DNA of 64,000 nucleotides from Paraphysomonas bandaiensis (taxonomy: Eukaryota; Chrysophyceae), in assembly GCA_965644295.1 (NCBI GenBank), contig CBFFRP010000182.1, positions 271,569-335,568 on the forward strand, given 5' to 3'. The notes under the pieces were generated by a model. That model was given only the letters and a program-made list of their open reading frames with translations. It did no database searches and was not told where the DNA came from. The position numbers and the translations under genes are program-made. This document shows, piece after piece, positions 12,464 to 25,192 of this stretch (position 1 is its first letter; each line of letters opens with the position of its first letter).

Positions 12464-15400
12464 TCAGGTCGAGTTATGCTGAGATCGTTCCATGAGTGAT
12501 CTTAGCAACTCTCCTTTTCTATGATCCGATATATTTTGCTGAGTTAGAATCTCGATAACTTGCGCTTTCAGACCTGGGTTGCTTTCTGCAATATGTCTCA
12601 AGCGAGCTAAACTACGGCTATCATGACTAAATTGGGATTGAGCAGGCTGTTGCTGTTCAGAGTTGGTGGAGTCAGAATTTTGCAAAAGAGGTGCACTGGT
12701 GAGTACACTCCCTGATCCGTGCTGTGGCAGCACACCCGGCCTCGCATCCAACACCGGTGGCGCAGAGTCTGTAGGGGGGAAATATAAATCACTAAACAAA
12801 ACAACTTTTTTAATGAGCTTACCTGATCGGCTTCTCTGCATGTTATCGAGGGCCAATGACCGCGCTTGTTGTTGCTTCTGCTGTTATTGCTACATAAGAG
12901 CATTCATTCAAATATGCACACAAGAGTACCTGCTGAACTCCTGTCTGAGACTGAATTCCCGACTGTTGTCCATGCTGCGGTTGCGTCCTTGTTATAGGTG
13001 AAGATTGCAAAGACCGCGGCCCTTGAGGACTGGCCATATGGTGAGATGTTGACGCCGGAGAGGCAACTCCACGACCACCGTGCAGTGAAGGTGAAGACAG
13101 CCGACTGAAGTGAGTTTCAAGCGGTCTCTCAGTACCATTTAAGTATCCCCCAGTCAACTGTCCCGAGGTATCTCTCTCACCAGCTGCCGGGGGTAGAGAC
13201 GAGAGTGCAGGAGCTGCGTAGCCGGAGTCTGGTATGTACGGTCCTGCCGATGAGGACCGCGCAGCGGTCGGAAGGAGTAAAGGAGACGACGAGTGGCCTG
13301 AGAAGACAGAGGACTGGTTTGAAGTATTAGTATAAGACCGAGGGGGTCGCTGGTGTAATTGCTGCTGCAATTGCTGAGGAGCCTTATCAGCCATGTGCGG
13401 AGATGATGAGTGGGAAGGATTACTTGCACTCCTACCACCATTAACGGGAACGCTAGGGCTGTAGTCTGCAGACAACACGGGCTGTTCAGCAGTCTGTGTC
13501 TTTGCTTGTTCCGCCTGACGCAACTTTTCAGCTATTTGTAGAGGGTTGAGAGCAGCATTGGCATACGAAGCAAATGCAGTTGTGTTGTGCGACTCATGGC
13601 AAGGTATTGGGAGACGTGCTCGTATTTCAGCTCTATCATCGTTAACGGCATGAGCAGGTTCCCGAGGGAGATACGGGGTGCGACGCACAGTCACCCCCAT
13701 CATAACCAATTCCTTCTGCGATTGCGATGAATCTAGCGCGCGCTTCAATCTCTCTGCGGTGTTAACCCGTTCAGTAGTATGTTCAACCTGCAAGGACTCA
13801 TTATTTATGTAAGGTGCCTCCAGTGATACGTCGACAGTATCTTTTCTGACTTTTAATGGTGGTTCGTCGTTGGACAAGGACGATGGGGACGAAGAGACAG
13901 CACTAAATGACCGCTTCTTTTTCCCAATAGTGTCTGTGGATGTTGTTTCGAGAGAACCTCGCTCGTCATCCTTTTCAATATCTTCACCGAGTAGTTCATT
14001 GCGGCGAAGTAGTGCTTGTCTAGAGGACCTGCTGCGACAGCCCATCAAAGGTGGACATTGATCCAAAATCCTCTCGTACACCCAACTCGCGTCGGCAGGT
14101 CGCTTCTTTTCACATGAATTGGTCATCTCTTTCAACGAATCACTCGAAGAAGTATTCACTGGGCTTGTATTCCCAAAAAACAATTTCGTAGCTGCGATGA
14201 TGGCAGCATTCTCGTCATCAGTCCACTTTTCACCTGCACGTCCATCTACAAAACAAAACATCGATTATAATTGTATTCCATATAACCACGCGAATTACCT
14301 CCAGATTTTGACGCTTTTCTATCTCCATCTAAAAGGAGACCACACACTTTCAGATCAAAATTCTTAGAACTGAAGAGTTTCCAGGAGTCCGAACATGTGC
14401 GTGACGATTGCTGGGCCGAGGGATGATTTACAGGAGTAGTTACAGGAGTGGAAGCATTTGTCGATACTGACGACGAATGCGGCAAGTACCCACCAACGCG
14501 ATGCTCTCCGACATGTCTATACTTCTTCCCTTCTCGTCCAAGAGGGAGTATCGAGACCAGTGTCGTATTTACCGTCATCGCGGGAGGGGTCACGTCCTCT
14601 ATCTTCCTGTATCCGGAAGTCATATGTCTCCATCCCGTGCCAGCGGGGTTGAATCGAACACGTGAAGCAGGGAAACGGTTCTTAGGAGCCTCCGAAAAAG
14701 ACACAGTTGGCGCAGTAGTTGGGGCAGTAGTGTTACTAGTCGGTTCGGCACCAGATGTTGGGTTCTTTGTAGCGGCAGCAGTTGCACTACTGTCAGCAGG
14801 GCCATTTTCGGCTGCAACGGTGGTACCAGCTTTCTTCTTCGCATCCGTCTTGACTGACTTTCTGCCTTTCACGTTTGGCTTGGACAGCCCAAGGAAGGCG
14901 TCACCTGGAACGGCTCCCGCCATTGATGACTCTCCAAAAGACACATGTACACTCACTTGGGCCAATTGTCTGTCAAGTGCTAACCAAGAAGGGCTCGATA
15001 TCACATCCCTTCCAGTTGCCATCTGCAACGGATTCGCAAAAACATAGTTATCCGCCAATCGCCCCCGTCGTCTTAGCTCTGAGATTGATGCTTTGAAGGC
15101 AGCGAAGTGATTCGCACCATCAACCCGCAGCTGTGCTGTATTTCCATCATTCGGCGGACTGATAGAAAGACGAGGGTGAAGAAAGGGCTCATAAATCTTT
15201 TGCATAATGTATTCCGAAGAGCTCACACCGAAACCATCCTGCTTGAATCGCTTACTAAACATATCGGTAGGAGCCCCCCCACTACTATTTGTTGCCTCGA
15301 CACCAACTATCTCATTTGCAATATTCACTAAGTAGGTACTCAAACTCGCAGACTGTCTAATATTACACGAACTTCCCTCCATTAGACACAAATCCACAAA

Positions 15401-18400
15401 AGTACGAGCAAGATGGACTATCATATGACAACCTCGTGGCTGCATTGTAGCAGATGACAAGGATTCGTCTAGCGCCCACAGGACACGAAAGAGGCGGTCA
15501 GACTCGAATGATATCTCCGTTTGTGTCCGAGACTTTCCCGTTCCCGAGCTGCTGCTCTTGGAATCCGATCCCTTACTCTTGGAATTGCTGTCAGTAGATT
15601 TGTGCTTAACACTAACACTCGCAGCTTTCAGGGCTCTGTAATCATCCCTTGCGAGAAGAAATGGTGGAATTGTGATCCTACCAGCCACTTCGCATCCATT
15701 GTTTCCAATAGTATGTAGATTAGTTCGGACAGGGTTACTGTCGGAGGATGCAGAGAACTCAAACTCGATCACCCGTGTAAGTTGGCGCAAAGCAAGGAGC
15801 CAGTCCCGGCCACTCCTTATGATCTGAACCAGCTCGGTGCGATTGACTTGAGTGGGCACAGCAGCAGGCACAATAGAAGTGGGGTTATCAGCAACTCTTG
15901 GGGCTGTGTCACTTGTACCCGAGGTGGTTACGGGACATCCAGTTCCGGTGGTATCCTTATCAGAAGGTGTCGTCGCTGGAGCAACGGTGACATCAGTTGA
16001 CGTCACAACAGTAGCCGTAGATGTCAAAGGCGGTACCACAGTATCAGGAGATGTCGAAGTAGGGGCAATAGTTGTATCAGATGATGTAGAGGGACGAGAA
16101 GATGCAGCGTTAGTAGATACAGAAGCCGGAGCAACAGGCGCATCAGATAATGTAGGTGTCGGAGCACCAAGGACATTAGGAGTGTGAGATGTCGAAGTGG
16201 TTGCCACTGATACATCAGAAGATATCACAGTAGAAGCGCTACTAGATGTACAAGTGGGAGCAACAGGAGCAACAGTTGACGTAGACACCTGTGCAGCAAG
16301 GGCATCCGGAGTATTTGATGTAGACGTAGTAGCAACTGGTGCATCCGAAGATGTAGCAGCTGATGCAACGGGAGCAGTAGAGGGTGTATTCTCTGGAAGT
16401 GGGGTTGGCTTCGTCGTAGCTGTGTGTTGTCTCGACACCCTTTTTTGAATGGCCATGTTGGCGGACAACACTGGCGCGCGCTGCAGAAATTTAGATTCCA
16501 AGAATGGCCATGTTGAAGGCGTGGACTCTGTAACACCTAGATCACGCATGCACTCTCCTTGAACAAACACTAAGGGGCATCTGAACCTAATGTCATCTCT
16601 GAGTAATTCATAGTCCAAATCGTCAATCTTATCATCCAGCCTTGATGGATTCATGTACTGTTCTATATCCCAGCAAGCTACAGTGCTCTGAGACTTATCA
16701 TGAAAAGTGGTTCCCTCGGCATACCTAGACATCATAGAATCTTCCAACGTATCAGTATAGACAACACGCACTACTTTACGAACAAAATTGGGTCTTCGAC
16801 TAAACCAACCAGTAAAATCTGATTCGTTAATCCAATCAGAGCTTAATACAACTATAACCTCGGCAGCAATGGGCTGAAAAGAATAGTACGATGAATATAA
16901 TTTATGAGCTGAATCGATTCCTTCATTCCCAAACACCCATCGACACAGCACAATCAAGTTAACGCTCGAATGGGAAAATGAGTCTTCATCATTGAACTGT
17001 GTGATAGCTCTCTGCGCACTATACCAGTTGGGTAACATATTCTCACCATTGTATGGACAGTCGTGTAAACCAACAGAATAATGCGCAATAGATTTTCTCT
17101 CCAGAAAACGGATTGTCAAAATATACTCATCATAAGTATCTACTACCACAGCAACCTTTGTGCCCACAGGGTTGTTTTGTATGATACTCAGAACAGCGTC
17201 AAACTTTGGGCAGTCCGAGGAACTCTTGTGTGGATGACATGAAGTGAACTGAACATGAGGGATAGCTTCAGGCACGGGCTTCGCTTCTGTGTCTGCTGCT
17301 GGCTCCTCTGTATTCGGTTGACTGTTAGCAGTTGTAGATGGTGCTGTTGCCACAATCGTAGTTTTCTCGCCTTTAGATTGGGTAGTACCTTGAGGCGTCG
17401 CTGACTCATTTGTCTTGTCTTGGCAACTACTGCCCAAAGCGATTGACATACTGCGCTCTCTCTTTACCCCCACATTACCTAGTGGAAGAGGTCGATGAAT
17501 CACGAAGGATCTGGGGCGCTTCGGTCCTGTTATACTTTTATCTAGAGGAGAAGATGCATGCACTAAGTCTTCATGAAAGCATAATCTCCGCAATATTACC
17601 AGTGACTTTGCGAATTCCTCGAATTTCGACGATGTCCGGTTATAGGACCCCTGCAGAGCGGAAGCTTTGCATAAATGCTCTAGCATAGAGGCATATTTCT
17701 GTCTATGTGACGGAGTCATATCTACGCGCATTATACAACTTTCGACGCGGTCCAGCCGCCAAGGGCGCGGCCCTCCTTCAACCTCACTATTTCTAGGAGA
17801 ACAGAACCCTGGCATTCGGATAAGAGTAAGCGGAATCAAGTCATCGTTTAGAAAAGATTTGTCGCTATACTTCTGGCTTTGCCAAACCATCCAACGTTCC
17901 GAGGCGAGAGGAGCGTACTCAGGGTAGACATCCCGAAATACAGAAGGCATAGAAAAGCACAGCCATGAGGAGAGAAGCGACCGAGAAATATCCACTACTG
18001 GTGGTCCAGAAAGCGCCATCTCTAGGAAATTGTTGTGGCTCACACAACACCTGGTGACATCAGACTTAGCAAAAAATGCAGTTACAACCTGCAGCCAAGT
18101 GGAGTATATACCATAGACACGCTTTTCTGCATGTCGTTTATCCATCATAAGTACATCTACAGCACTGGCAGATCCATCCGCGGAAGATGCTTTGGGAGGT
18201 TTTGTGTGTGGAAGGCTTGCCACAGACAAATTTCCAATTACACCATCAATGTCCCAGCACGGACCATATCGACCTGACTTGCCCTTTGCAGTGCCAACAC
18301 TTCCAGTAAGGTAGCGCATGTCGAGCATTACTCCACCCCATCGAGCAGCTCTTGACAGCGCATTCGTGTCACCTGATTTCAGTTTCAATACTTCCGCGGA

Positions 18401-21400
18401 ACTACAGAAAACAACCTCTGCATTTGTGATACTAGCAATTGTATCAGCAGGAATCTCACCATCGCCCGCAGACGAACCCACCACTTGATCCCACGATACA
18501 CTGCCATTTTCGGCTACAGTAAACGCATCATCCAGGATGTAGAAAACACAATCGTTAAGATTTTTCTTAATCTCATACTTCCAGCGGAAGATCTGGTATT
18601 TGTTTGTAATTATCATGACGGGGCGCCTCGTACAGGTAGAGGCTGATTCGCAGCGTTGAGACCTGATCCATGAACTCACAACAGCAGCACAGGCAACAGT
18701 TTTCCCAATATTGTCGTCACCATATACCAAGCTTGCAATATCGCACTCACTCTTGTTAAGTACAGAGCGCAGCACCATTTTCTGATCACTGTTCAGTTCT
18801 AAAGTGGGTGAGTCAGCTTTGTAGTTTGTTTGCCTTGAACTCTCCGATGATTCCATAGCCTTTAGCAAGTCGAATACTGAACCAAATTTACTTGTTATAG
18901 CATGGTCAAGAATGGACATGTCTTCATCGCTCATAGAAAATGGGTCCTTCTTCGACTTTGAGATAGTCAGCGTAACCCTTCCATCATTTCCTGCCACATC
19001 AACTGCGTCAGAAGGAGCACTTTTAGATGAAACGTTTCCAGGATTTTGTTCCCCACATACAGTTGAATTTTCCGCAGACTTCTCAAATTTTGAGCTGTTT
19101 TTGTTGACAATAGACTTTGCGAGGGAGTTCTTCAAAGCACTGGATAGAGACTTGGCAATGTTCCTCAAAGCTTCTTTTGATTGAGTCGCATCAACATTTC
19201 CCTCAGTCATTGTGCCATTTTCTGGTGAAGGACAGCGCTTCCGCTTCCTAGAACTACTCTCCCATTTCTCAGTATTACATCGTGTGGCCCGTCCTAATTG
19301 TGATAGCCATAGGGCATATCTGTAACTCAAAGGGGTAGTACCAGTAGTGATAACCTCATTGTCCGCTGGGCGACGGCGGAGGATTGCTTTCTCTGCGCAC
19401 ATTTCCGCAACTGCTTTGCTCTGTGATCGTTTCCACCTCCTTTCCTGTCTATAGTCAACTGCCATCCATTGAACCTCTTCCATTAGGTAATCCCACTGGC
19501 ACTTCAGACGTGGGGCCGAAAAGGGTGGTGCAGTGTTTGCAAGCACATTCTTCCTGTCTCTCATGAGTAGATCGGACTTGAGTGCCTCCTGTCTCTTCAA
19601 GAGCTTCATTGTCGTGTCATCCTTCTCTGGGCGAGAAGATGTACTGACAGTGGAGGGCGCGGAATATAAGGCTGCATTAGAAGCAGCTTCTGTCGCAGAT
19701 GCCGTTGTTTTCCCAGTTGTACTGGAAGACTTCGCCGCGGACGACCTTCCCCCACCCCCTTTGGACTGGCTCTTGCTCTTGCTTGCTGCAGTACCACCAG
19801 CCGCTCCGTCAGATTTAGATGACGTGAATACTGGAGTCGACGAGATATGACTAGTCGACTTCCCAATAGTCTTTGAGCCAGGACCCGGAGTAGACGACGA
19901 ACTCTTGGTTGTGGACGACGGAGTAGCAGTTGAAGTCTCTGCGGCGGGGGATGTGGACTTGGATGGCGCATTTACTGCCCCCGTAGAAGATGGTTTGCCA
20001 GATGATGCAGCATCACTTGAAGAGGTGCCAGTCGCAGTTGCCGGTTTACTCACTGCTGAACGGGCAGCATCCTTCTTTGCAACCGCTGGGCCACTTGTGC
20101 TTGAGGATGTACTGGTCTTCGTAGCGGTCTTAGCCGTGGGCTGCTTGGCTGTCGTTCCTGGCGTAGGACGAGAGGACTGTGTAGAAGGCTGCGACTTCGA
20201 CTGAGATGTAACACCTCCTTCCGCCGTAGTCCCTGGCGTCATGCTACTGGACATTGTTCCTGATGCATTCATTGCCATGGCGAGGGTATACCGTTGCTGC
20301 TGCTCCTGCTGCTGCTGCATTGCGGCTGGGACACTTGAGAGAAGCGATACAGAGCTATCACTCAACAGATCCGGGACTGCACCCATAAACATTTGTTGGG
20401 GTTTAGATAGACCAGGTGTAGTTGAGGCAGGCGTTTTTTCCTGAGTAGTTCCCGAGACAGATTTGTTACTATCCCCACCAGGGGCCTCGCTGTTAACAGT
20501 ACCTCCGGTGCTCGTGCATTGGGCGGTGTCCCCCTGAAGGGCTCCAGTTAAAGGGTGCCCAGGAGGCAATCGGGCGCTATTCATCGACCTCAACACTTGC
20601 TCGCCCTGCATAGCATCGTATTGTTCTGATCCAAATGCGGGGGAGAGTGACATAGCACGATCGCCAGATAAATATACGCCATCCTTTCCCGGAAGCAGTG
20701 ACGGCGCTGACGACGAGACAGACGAAAGAGATCGGGGAGAATTGCTAGTCATCGCGGATATTGCCGTAGGGACCGAGTTTGAAGAAGGTGACGTAGGATT
20801 CGTAGAGCTTTCGAGTCCAGAGGAAGTGGAGTTTTGTGTTTGTACTTCTCCGGGGGGTTGTGCAGGTGATGTTTGTACTTTCTCTGCAGCCGAATTACCA
20901 GCCGGGTTCGTAAAAACTGCTGGTAGCACTACTGATGATTCTGATGTTTCTGTACTTGGTGCAGGAGGAGGAACTAATGGCTCAGAGCTCGTGGTTTGGG
21001 GGTCCGTGTTTAGTGAAGCCTGTTGGACAGCAGCAGCAGCGAGGACAGGGGAGTTTGGAGTTGTATCTGTGGCACTCTTGTTAACAGCAATAGCAGGAGT
21101 GTTGAGTTCAACTGTTGTGGGGGGAACAGAAGACTCCTGACTGACGGACGCATTTGGAGTATTTTCAGAACTCTTAGAAGTTGGCTCCGCGTCGGCGATT
21201 TCCACATCATCAATAGTTGTAGGGGGATCATTCGACACCGGCGACTTCACCTCCACAGGTGTGCAAAGTTCAGGCGTCTGTGCATATATATTAGTTGCGT
21301 GTCACTGTGGCACATCAGGATACCTTTGGCTCTTGTGCATTTGCTGCTGTCTGTGTGGGTTCTGTGTGCACATTTTGGGCAGTTGACTCCACAGGCTTAG

Positions 21401-21796
21401 TACACACAGCCTGCATAATTATTACAATATTCAGATATTCTGCCCTCATTACCTCTTGGGAAGTATTTGCTATCTCTTCCCTTTTCTGTTTAACTATATC
21501 CAGTACCGATTTTTTATAACTAATAACTATGTTTCGTTTTGAAACTATATCATCACTATCACTGTCCGGATTCTATATATCAAAATATAAAAATGAAAAA
21601 TATAATTAAAATAATTAAAATATAATTTCATACAATTCTATACATAGAAATATATATATAATGTATATATGATAGTATAGAGTGTAGTTATTACCGTAGT
21701 ATTATCTTGACTATCTCCAGCTTTCTTTCGCGATCGTCCCTTCTTGGCACTTGTTTCAGATGATGGTGTTGATGCTTTCGATCTCCTTGAACGCAT
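12464..21796 (-). CDS. p400/Eaf1-type chromatin protein: HSA + degenerate SNF2 ATPase + SANT
   Basis: Likely the large scaffold of a NuA4/TIP60-type histone acetyltransferase complex, where HSA domains bind actin/Arp4 and SANT domains bind histones or Tra1. The start is the ATG at 21796 (MRSRRSKAS, basic, NLS-like). Three small exons lead into one exon of about 7 kb (21277-14298); further exons are 14245-12930, 12880-12823 and 12768-12464, about 3,000 residues in all. Order: long Ser/Thr/Pro/Ala-rich N-terminus; HSA near 19380-19600 (QWDYLMEEVQWMAVDYRQER); SNF2-like N-lobe (YGDDNIGKT near 18710, LDMRYL near 18320, LVILRRLCFHEDL near 17600); C-lobe near 16750-17200 (VVLSSDWINESDFTGW); SANT near 14240-14050 (EKWTDDENAAIIAATKLFF). 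Motif II DEAH is replaced by DMRY and motif VI is lost, so ATP hydrolysis is unlikely. In between lies a long TSTS-rich linker (15.8-16.4 kb). It could instead be a diverged p400/Swr1 paralogue. Confidence 0.75.
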
Positions 21797-22464
21797 AATA
21801 AATAAAATCTGCAATGAGGAGTATCAAAACACCATTAATATACTATCTATTCATTGCATGATGAGATCATCGAACTATGATTTTAAAATAAATATTAATA
21901 TACATGTATGTGTGTATGTATGTATATGTGTGATCCAGTTGCAATCATGAGGTGAATACAGTAATACAGAGGATAATACATTGTATTTGGAGGTTTGAGA
22001 GAGATAGTGTATTGATAATACAATGTATTTTATGATGTATAGAGATGGAATACTGGTAATACAATGTATTTTATGATGTATTCTAAGTTGATGGAAATGG
22101 AATACTGGTAATACAATGTAGTTTGCTTGTATACAATGTAGGATAAATACACTGTATTATGATATTTGTGTGGAATACATCAGTCATACATACAGCACAA
22201 TTGTGTACCTGTATTCCGCCCTGTATTCTTCATTGTATTCCGTCTCTATAATTTAAAAGTATGCGTCTAGTATACGTGTAGTTTACTATGAATATCTCAG
22301 GCAGTCTCTTACTATTTAAATCACCACAACAACACCTCATCATAGTGTTAGTTACTAGGTACTTCTACAGCACTTATACATTCATCTCATTTGAAATTTC
22401 ATTTCAATAAGAATTAATTTATTCAGTAACGAATACTTGATTAGAGTACAGTGTAATCAGTGTG
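21797..22464. promoter_or_regulatory. Shared divergent promoter region with repeated palindromes
   Basis: The interval separates the minus-strand p400/Eaf1-like start (21796) from the plus-strand start at 22465. Between about 21974 and 22240 the motif ATACANTGTAT, usually flanked by A and T, recurs about six times (near 21975, 22017, 22057, 22108, 22130 and 22146), plus half-sites ending TGTATTC at 22208-22240. Two of the copies sit in a longer direct repeat of about 41 bp. A regulatory role is inferred from position and symmetry only. Confidence 0.45.
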
Positions 22465-23331
22465 ATGGTCTCTAAATCAAGAAGTAAAATGAAACAAGAG
22501 AAAGAAGCAAAGAAAGCTGCTTCAGCCCGTGAAAAACTAACGCTTTCTAAAGCTGCTCATTTGATTGATAAAAATTCACATACGATTGCCAAGTTAAATC
22601 AGCTTTTGGAAGCTTATCACAAACCGAATCGGGCTGAAATTGACAAAGACCGACTCATCTCGAGACGGATAGAGAAGCTGAAAGCTAGAATTAACCGGCG
22701 TCTTGTTAAGTTGGCAAAATGGGTTGACACCCCTGATCATGAGCGGATAACACATCATACCTATTCGACAAGAGCGCAGTCAAGAAGTGGAGCTCAATCT
22801 CGTTCTTATGCCACCTTATCCGGGCAAGCGAATGGTAGTCGTGGACGGTACAGCACATCTTCACGATATGCACAGAGCCAACCTGCTTTCTCTATGCCTC
22901 GCGCTACACCTGTCCCGCCACCTGGTCAAAACCAGAGTGTTCCAGCGAGTGCGCCGCGTTACGTTCCAAATTCCCAGCCTCCTCTCATGCTTCCCGGTAC
23001 CTCCTCCAAGAGTCTTTTAGGAATTACATCTGCTCAGCCATCACAACCTCCAGCTTCACAACCCAGTGTTAGTTCGAATTTAAGTGTTCTGATGGCGTTG
23101 CAAAAGAAAATGATGGAGTCTGTGTCCAATGCTGTTAAGTTCAAGTCTCCCGTAGCATCTTCCAATAAATCTGGTACCCCTGCATTATCTACTGATGAAT
23201 CTTCTACAAGTACTTCCAAATCAGACGCCCCTCCGTTATCTTCAACAGCTCATGTATCTCCTGCAGTCGTTCCATCTTCAGTGCAAGCTGCACCATCGTC
23301 GACGCCCACAGATCCGGACGAAGCAAAGTAA
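22465..23331 (+). CDS. Unknown basic protein with Ser/Pro-rich tail
   Basis: A single-exon frame of 288 residues from the ATG at 22465 (MVSKSRSKMKQ); an in-frame GTG one codon earlier is not needed. Residues 1-95 are highly basic and helix-like (KQEKEAKKAASAREKLTLSK, then RRIEKLKARINRRLVKLAKW), suggesting a nucleic-acid-binding or coiled-coil segment. From about residue 95 onward the chain is Ser/Pro/Ala/Gln-rich and probably disordered. No conserved domain is recognised. It is divergent from the p400/Eaf1-like gene across the palindrome-rich promoter, which raises the possibility of co-regulation. The bipartite composition and lack of introns are the only notable traits. Confidence 0.7.
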   Translation: MVSKSRSKMKQEKEAKKAASAREKLTLSKAAHLIDKNSHTIAKLNQLLEAYHKPNRAEIDKDRLISRRIEKLKARINRRLVKLAKWVDTPDHERITHHTYSTRAQSRSGAQSRSYATLSGQANGSRGRYSTSSRYAQSQPAFSMPRATPVPPPGQNQSVPASAPRYVPNSQPPLMLPGTSSKSLLGITSAQPSQPPASQPSVSSNLSVLMALQKKMMESVSNAVKFKSPVASSNKSGTPALSTDESSTSTSKSDAPPLSSTAHVSPAVVPSSVQAAPSSTPTDPDEAK

Positions 23332-24289
23332 TTGTTCCACCTCATTCGATAGAGAAAACCGTTAAAATAGTTTTTATCTAGATAGTCGTTGTGTATTGTT
23401 CTTGTTAGCTATTCGTGACTCTATAACTAACCATAGTTTTGTACTACATCCCGAAATATTTTTAATGTGTCGTATGTAGTATGTAGCACTTTCAGAGATG
23501 TCCATGCTCGATGCTCAATACATTAATATTGTTGGAGCCTATATAAAATATTGCAGTGTGCAATGTATGTATACTTACGGATATAGTAAGCACTAACTTC
23601 TATAATAAAGAATAGAGCAAGCTACTCCTATTTACTTAGTAATCTGTACGAAGTACTAAGCTAATCGTCTGTTAAGTATAGAGACTGAAGGCAATCCTAA
23701 TTTACTTAGTAATCTGTACATCTGTACTAAGTACTAAGCTAATCGTCTGTTAAATATAGAGACTGAAGGCAATGTTCTATAAAAATTAAGAGTAGCTTGC
23801 TGTAGCCTTTATTCTTTGTTATAGAAGATGATAGTGTTTAGGCGTTTACTACTTGATTTATATATATTGTGAACTTACTTTAACAGAAACATTATTGATG
23901 GAATTTTTGGTCGGTCCACCAATCAATATATTGTTCCCTATACCTGGACTACTGGCAGGTTTCAAAGTGGTTATTAAAATGATCTTAATTTATCAACTCA
24001 GTAACTGGTAAAGTTATCAATCACCAAACATCCAGTAATTTTTACTTGTGTAAGATATTACTATATGCATGAGGAGATGAGGAGTAGTATAGCTTCGTTG
24101 CTGGTTTAGTATTTAGTATACATATATACACTCTCATTAACACCAGCACCTTTCTTTGTTATATATATATTTATCACTACTGAAGTTGATAATCATAGTT
24201 GAGAATTATTAACATTAATATGGACTGACTTCTATATTTTGACTTCAATCTAGTTTCCTGGTTCCTATCTTCTATCTTATATTCTAAGT
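23332..24289. other. AT-rich spacer holding one MITE-like element
   Basis: Apart from the inverted-repeat element at 23591-23836 nothing coding or structured was found. Confidence 0.6.
23591..23836. mobile_element. MITE-like element with inverted ends and internal direct repeats
   Basis: The left end (23591-23627, reading CACTAACTTCTATAATAAAG and on to CAAGCTACTC) is the imperfect inverted complement of the right end (23790-23836, GAGTAGCTTGC to TATAGAAGATGATAGTG). Inside are two direct copies of a roughly 72-bp unit (about 23630-23700 and 23701-23775), each containing TTACTTAGTAATCTGTAC and AAGTACTAAGCTAATCGTC. There is no coding capacity and no second copy in the window. Confidence 0.6.
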
Positions 24290-24658
24290 TCAACTGAGCA
24301 ACTTAGTCATTGAAAGCTTCTCTGTACATAATGGACAGTGTCGTATTGGGAAACGATTTATCAATTCTGATGGATCCTTACTGAAAGTAGTAATATTCTC
24401 GTAGGTTAGAATACGAATGGAAGTATTAGAATGGGTGGTTTCTACATACAGTAAAGGCTGCTTACAATAAATTGAAGTATACTGTGATGAACACTGTGAG
24501 TCAGTATGTATGTATACTCTTCGCCTTGAATCTAGTGAAGAGGAAAAGAGGAAAATATACAAGGGATACATTTGAAGGCAACATGATGCTGTGGTGAAGC
24601 TCTTGTTATTTACGAGCAATATACCCCCGTCTCTATAGTCTAGGTGATAAATTGGCAA
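24290..24658 (-). CDS. Doubtful frame, possibly exons of a small gene
   Basis: A 122-codon open frame whose first codon is TTG, so it has no proper start of its own. The C-terminal part (SNTSIRILTYENIT, then NRFPIRHCPLCTEKLS) looks protein-like, and its CPLC pair hints at a metal site. It could be a downstream exon of the adjacent membrane protein gene, but I found no donor/acceptor pair that joins them in phase. It may equally be chance. Confidence 0.25.
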   Translation of the reverse strand: MPIYHLDYRDGGILLVNNKSFTTASCCLQMYPLYIFLFSSSLDSRRRVYIHTDSQCSSQYTSIYCKQPLLYVETTHSNTSIRILTYENITTFSKDPSELINRFPIRHCPLCTEKLSMTKLLS

Positions 24659-24691
24659 TATAAACTACCATAAAAATAATTTCCCATAACC

Positions 24692-25192
24692 TCATTCATT
24701 CTTTGTACGACTGTCTGCATCTGTATGCTTTGAGGGATCTTTTTCTTTGTTCTCGTCTACTAGTTTTATATATGACCTGCCATCTTCATTCCGCGCCCAG
24801 TGACCAATCAGGATTGGCTGCGAATTGCTATTTAAAGCAGCAATGTAGCTGTCATGGTCATAGACCTCGTCGCTGTTCTCGCGTCTGGCGTACTTCTTTC
24901 CGTAGTATATGATATCTGTGGCTTTCCACTTGATTCTGTCTTTATACAGCTGGTCCTTCATTTCTGTGTCAAACAGTTAAACAAGTCTCAATCTAATGCT
25001 GTTTGCTGCACCTTCCAGTTTTTTCTTTTTATGAACTTGATACAAAACCAATCCAACGAAGGCAATAACGGATGGTACAATTAAAACAGGGGCAATAAAG
25101 TACAGTGATCGTCTCTGTAGATGCATCTGTGTGGTGCTGCGTGCTATTCCAAGCTGCTGTAACGTCCGACGACGCAAATGACCAAGTGACAT
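24692..25192 (-). CDS. Small single-pass membrane protein, unknown
   Basis: The ATG is at 25192 (MSLGHLRRRTLQQLGIARS). The N-terminus is Arg-rich without acidic residues, compatible with mitochondrial targeting, followed by one hydrophobic segment (SLYFIAPVLIVPSVIAFVGL) and a KKKKLE stop-transfer cluster. A 45-nt intron (GTGCAGC to GACACAG, about 25011-24967) joins LE to EMKDQLYKDRIKWKATD in phase. The second exon ends at 24692 after a charged tail with GHWARNEDGRSYIKL. About 145 residues in all. The layout recalls small respiratory-chain assembly factors, but no family signature is visible, so that is only a guess. Confidence 0.5.

Noticed and set aside
14448-15047. Plus-strand frame of 199 codons inside the p400/Eaf1-like gene
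   Set aside because: Low-complexity antisense shadow of Ser/Thr/Ala-rich coding sequence; several similar ones occur at 15.8-16.5 kb and 19.5-21.1 kb.
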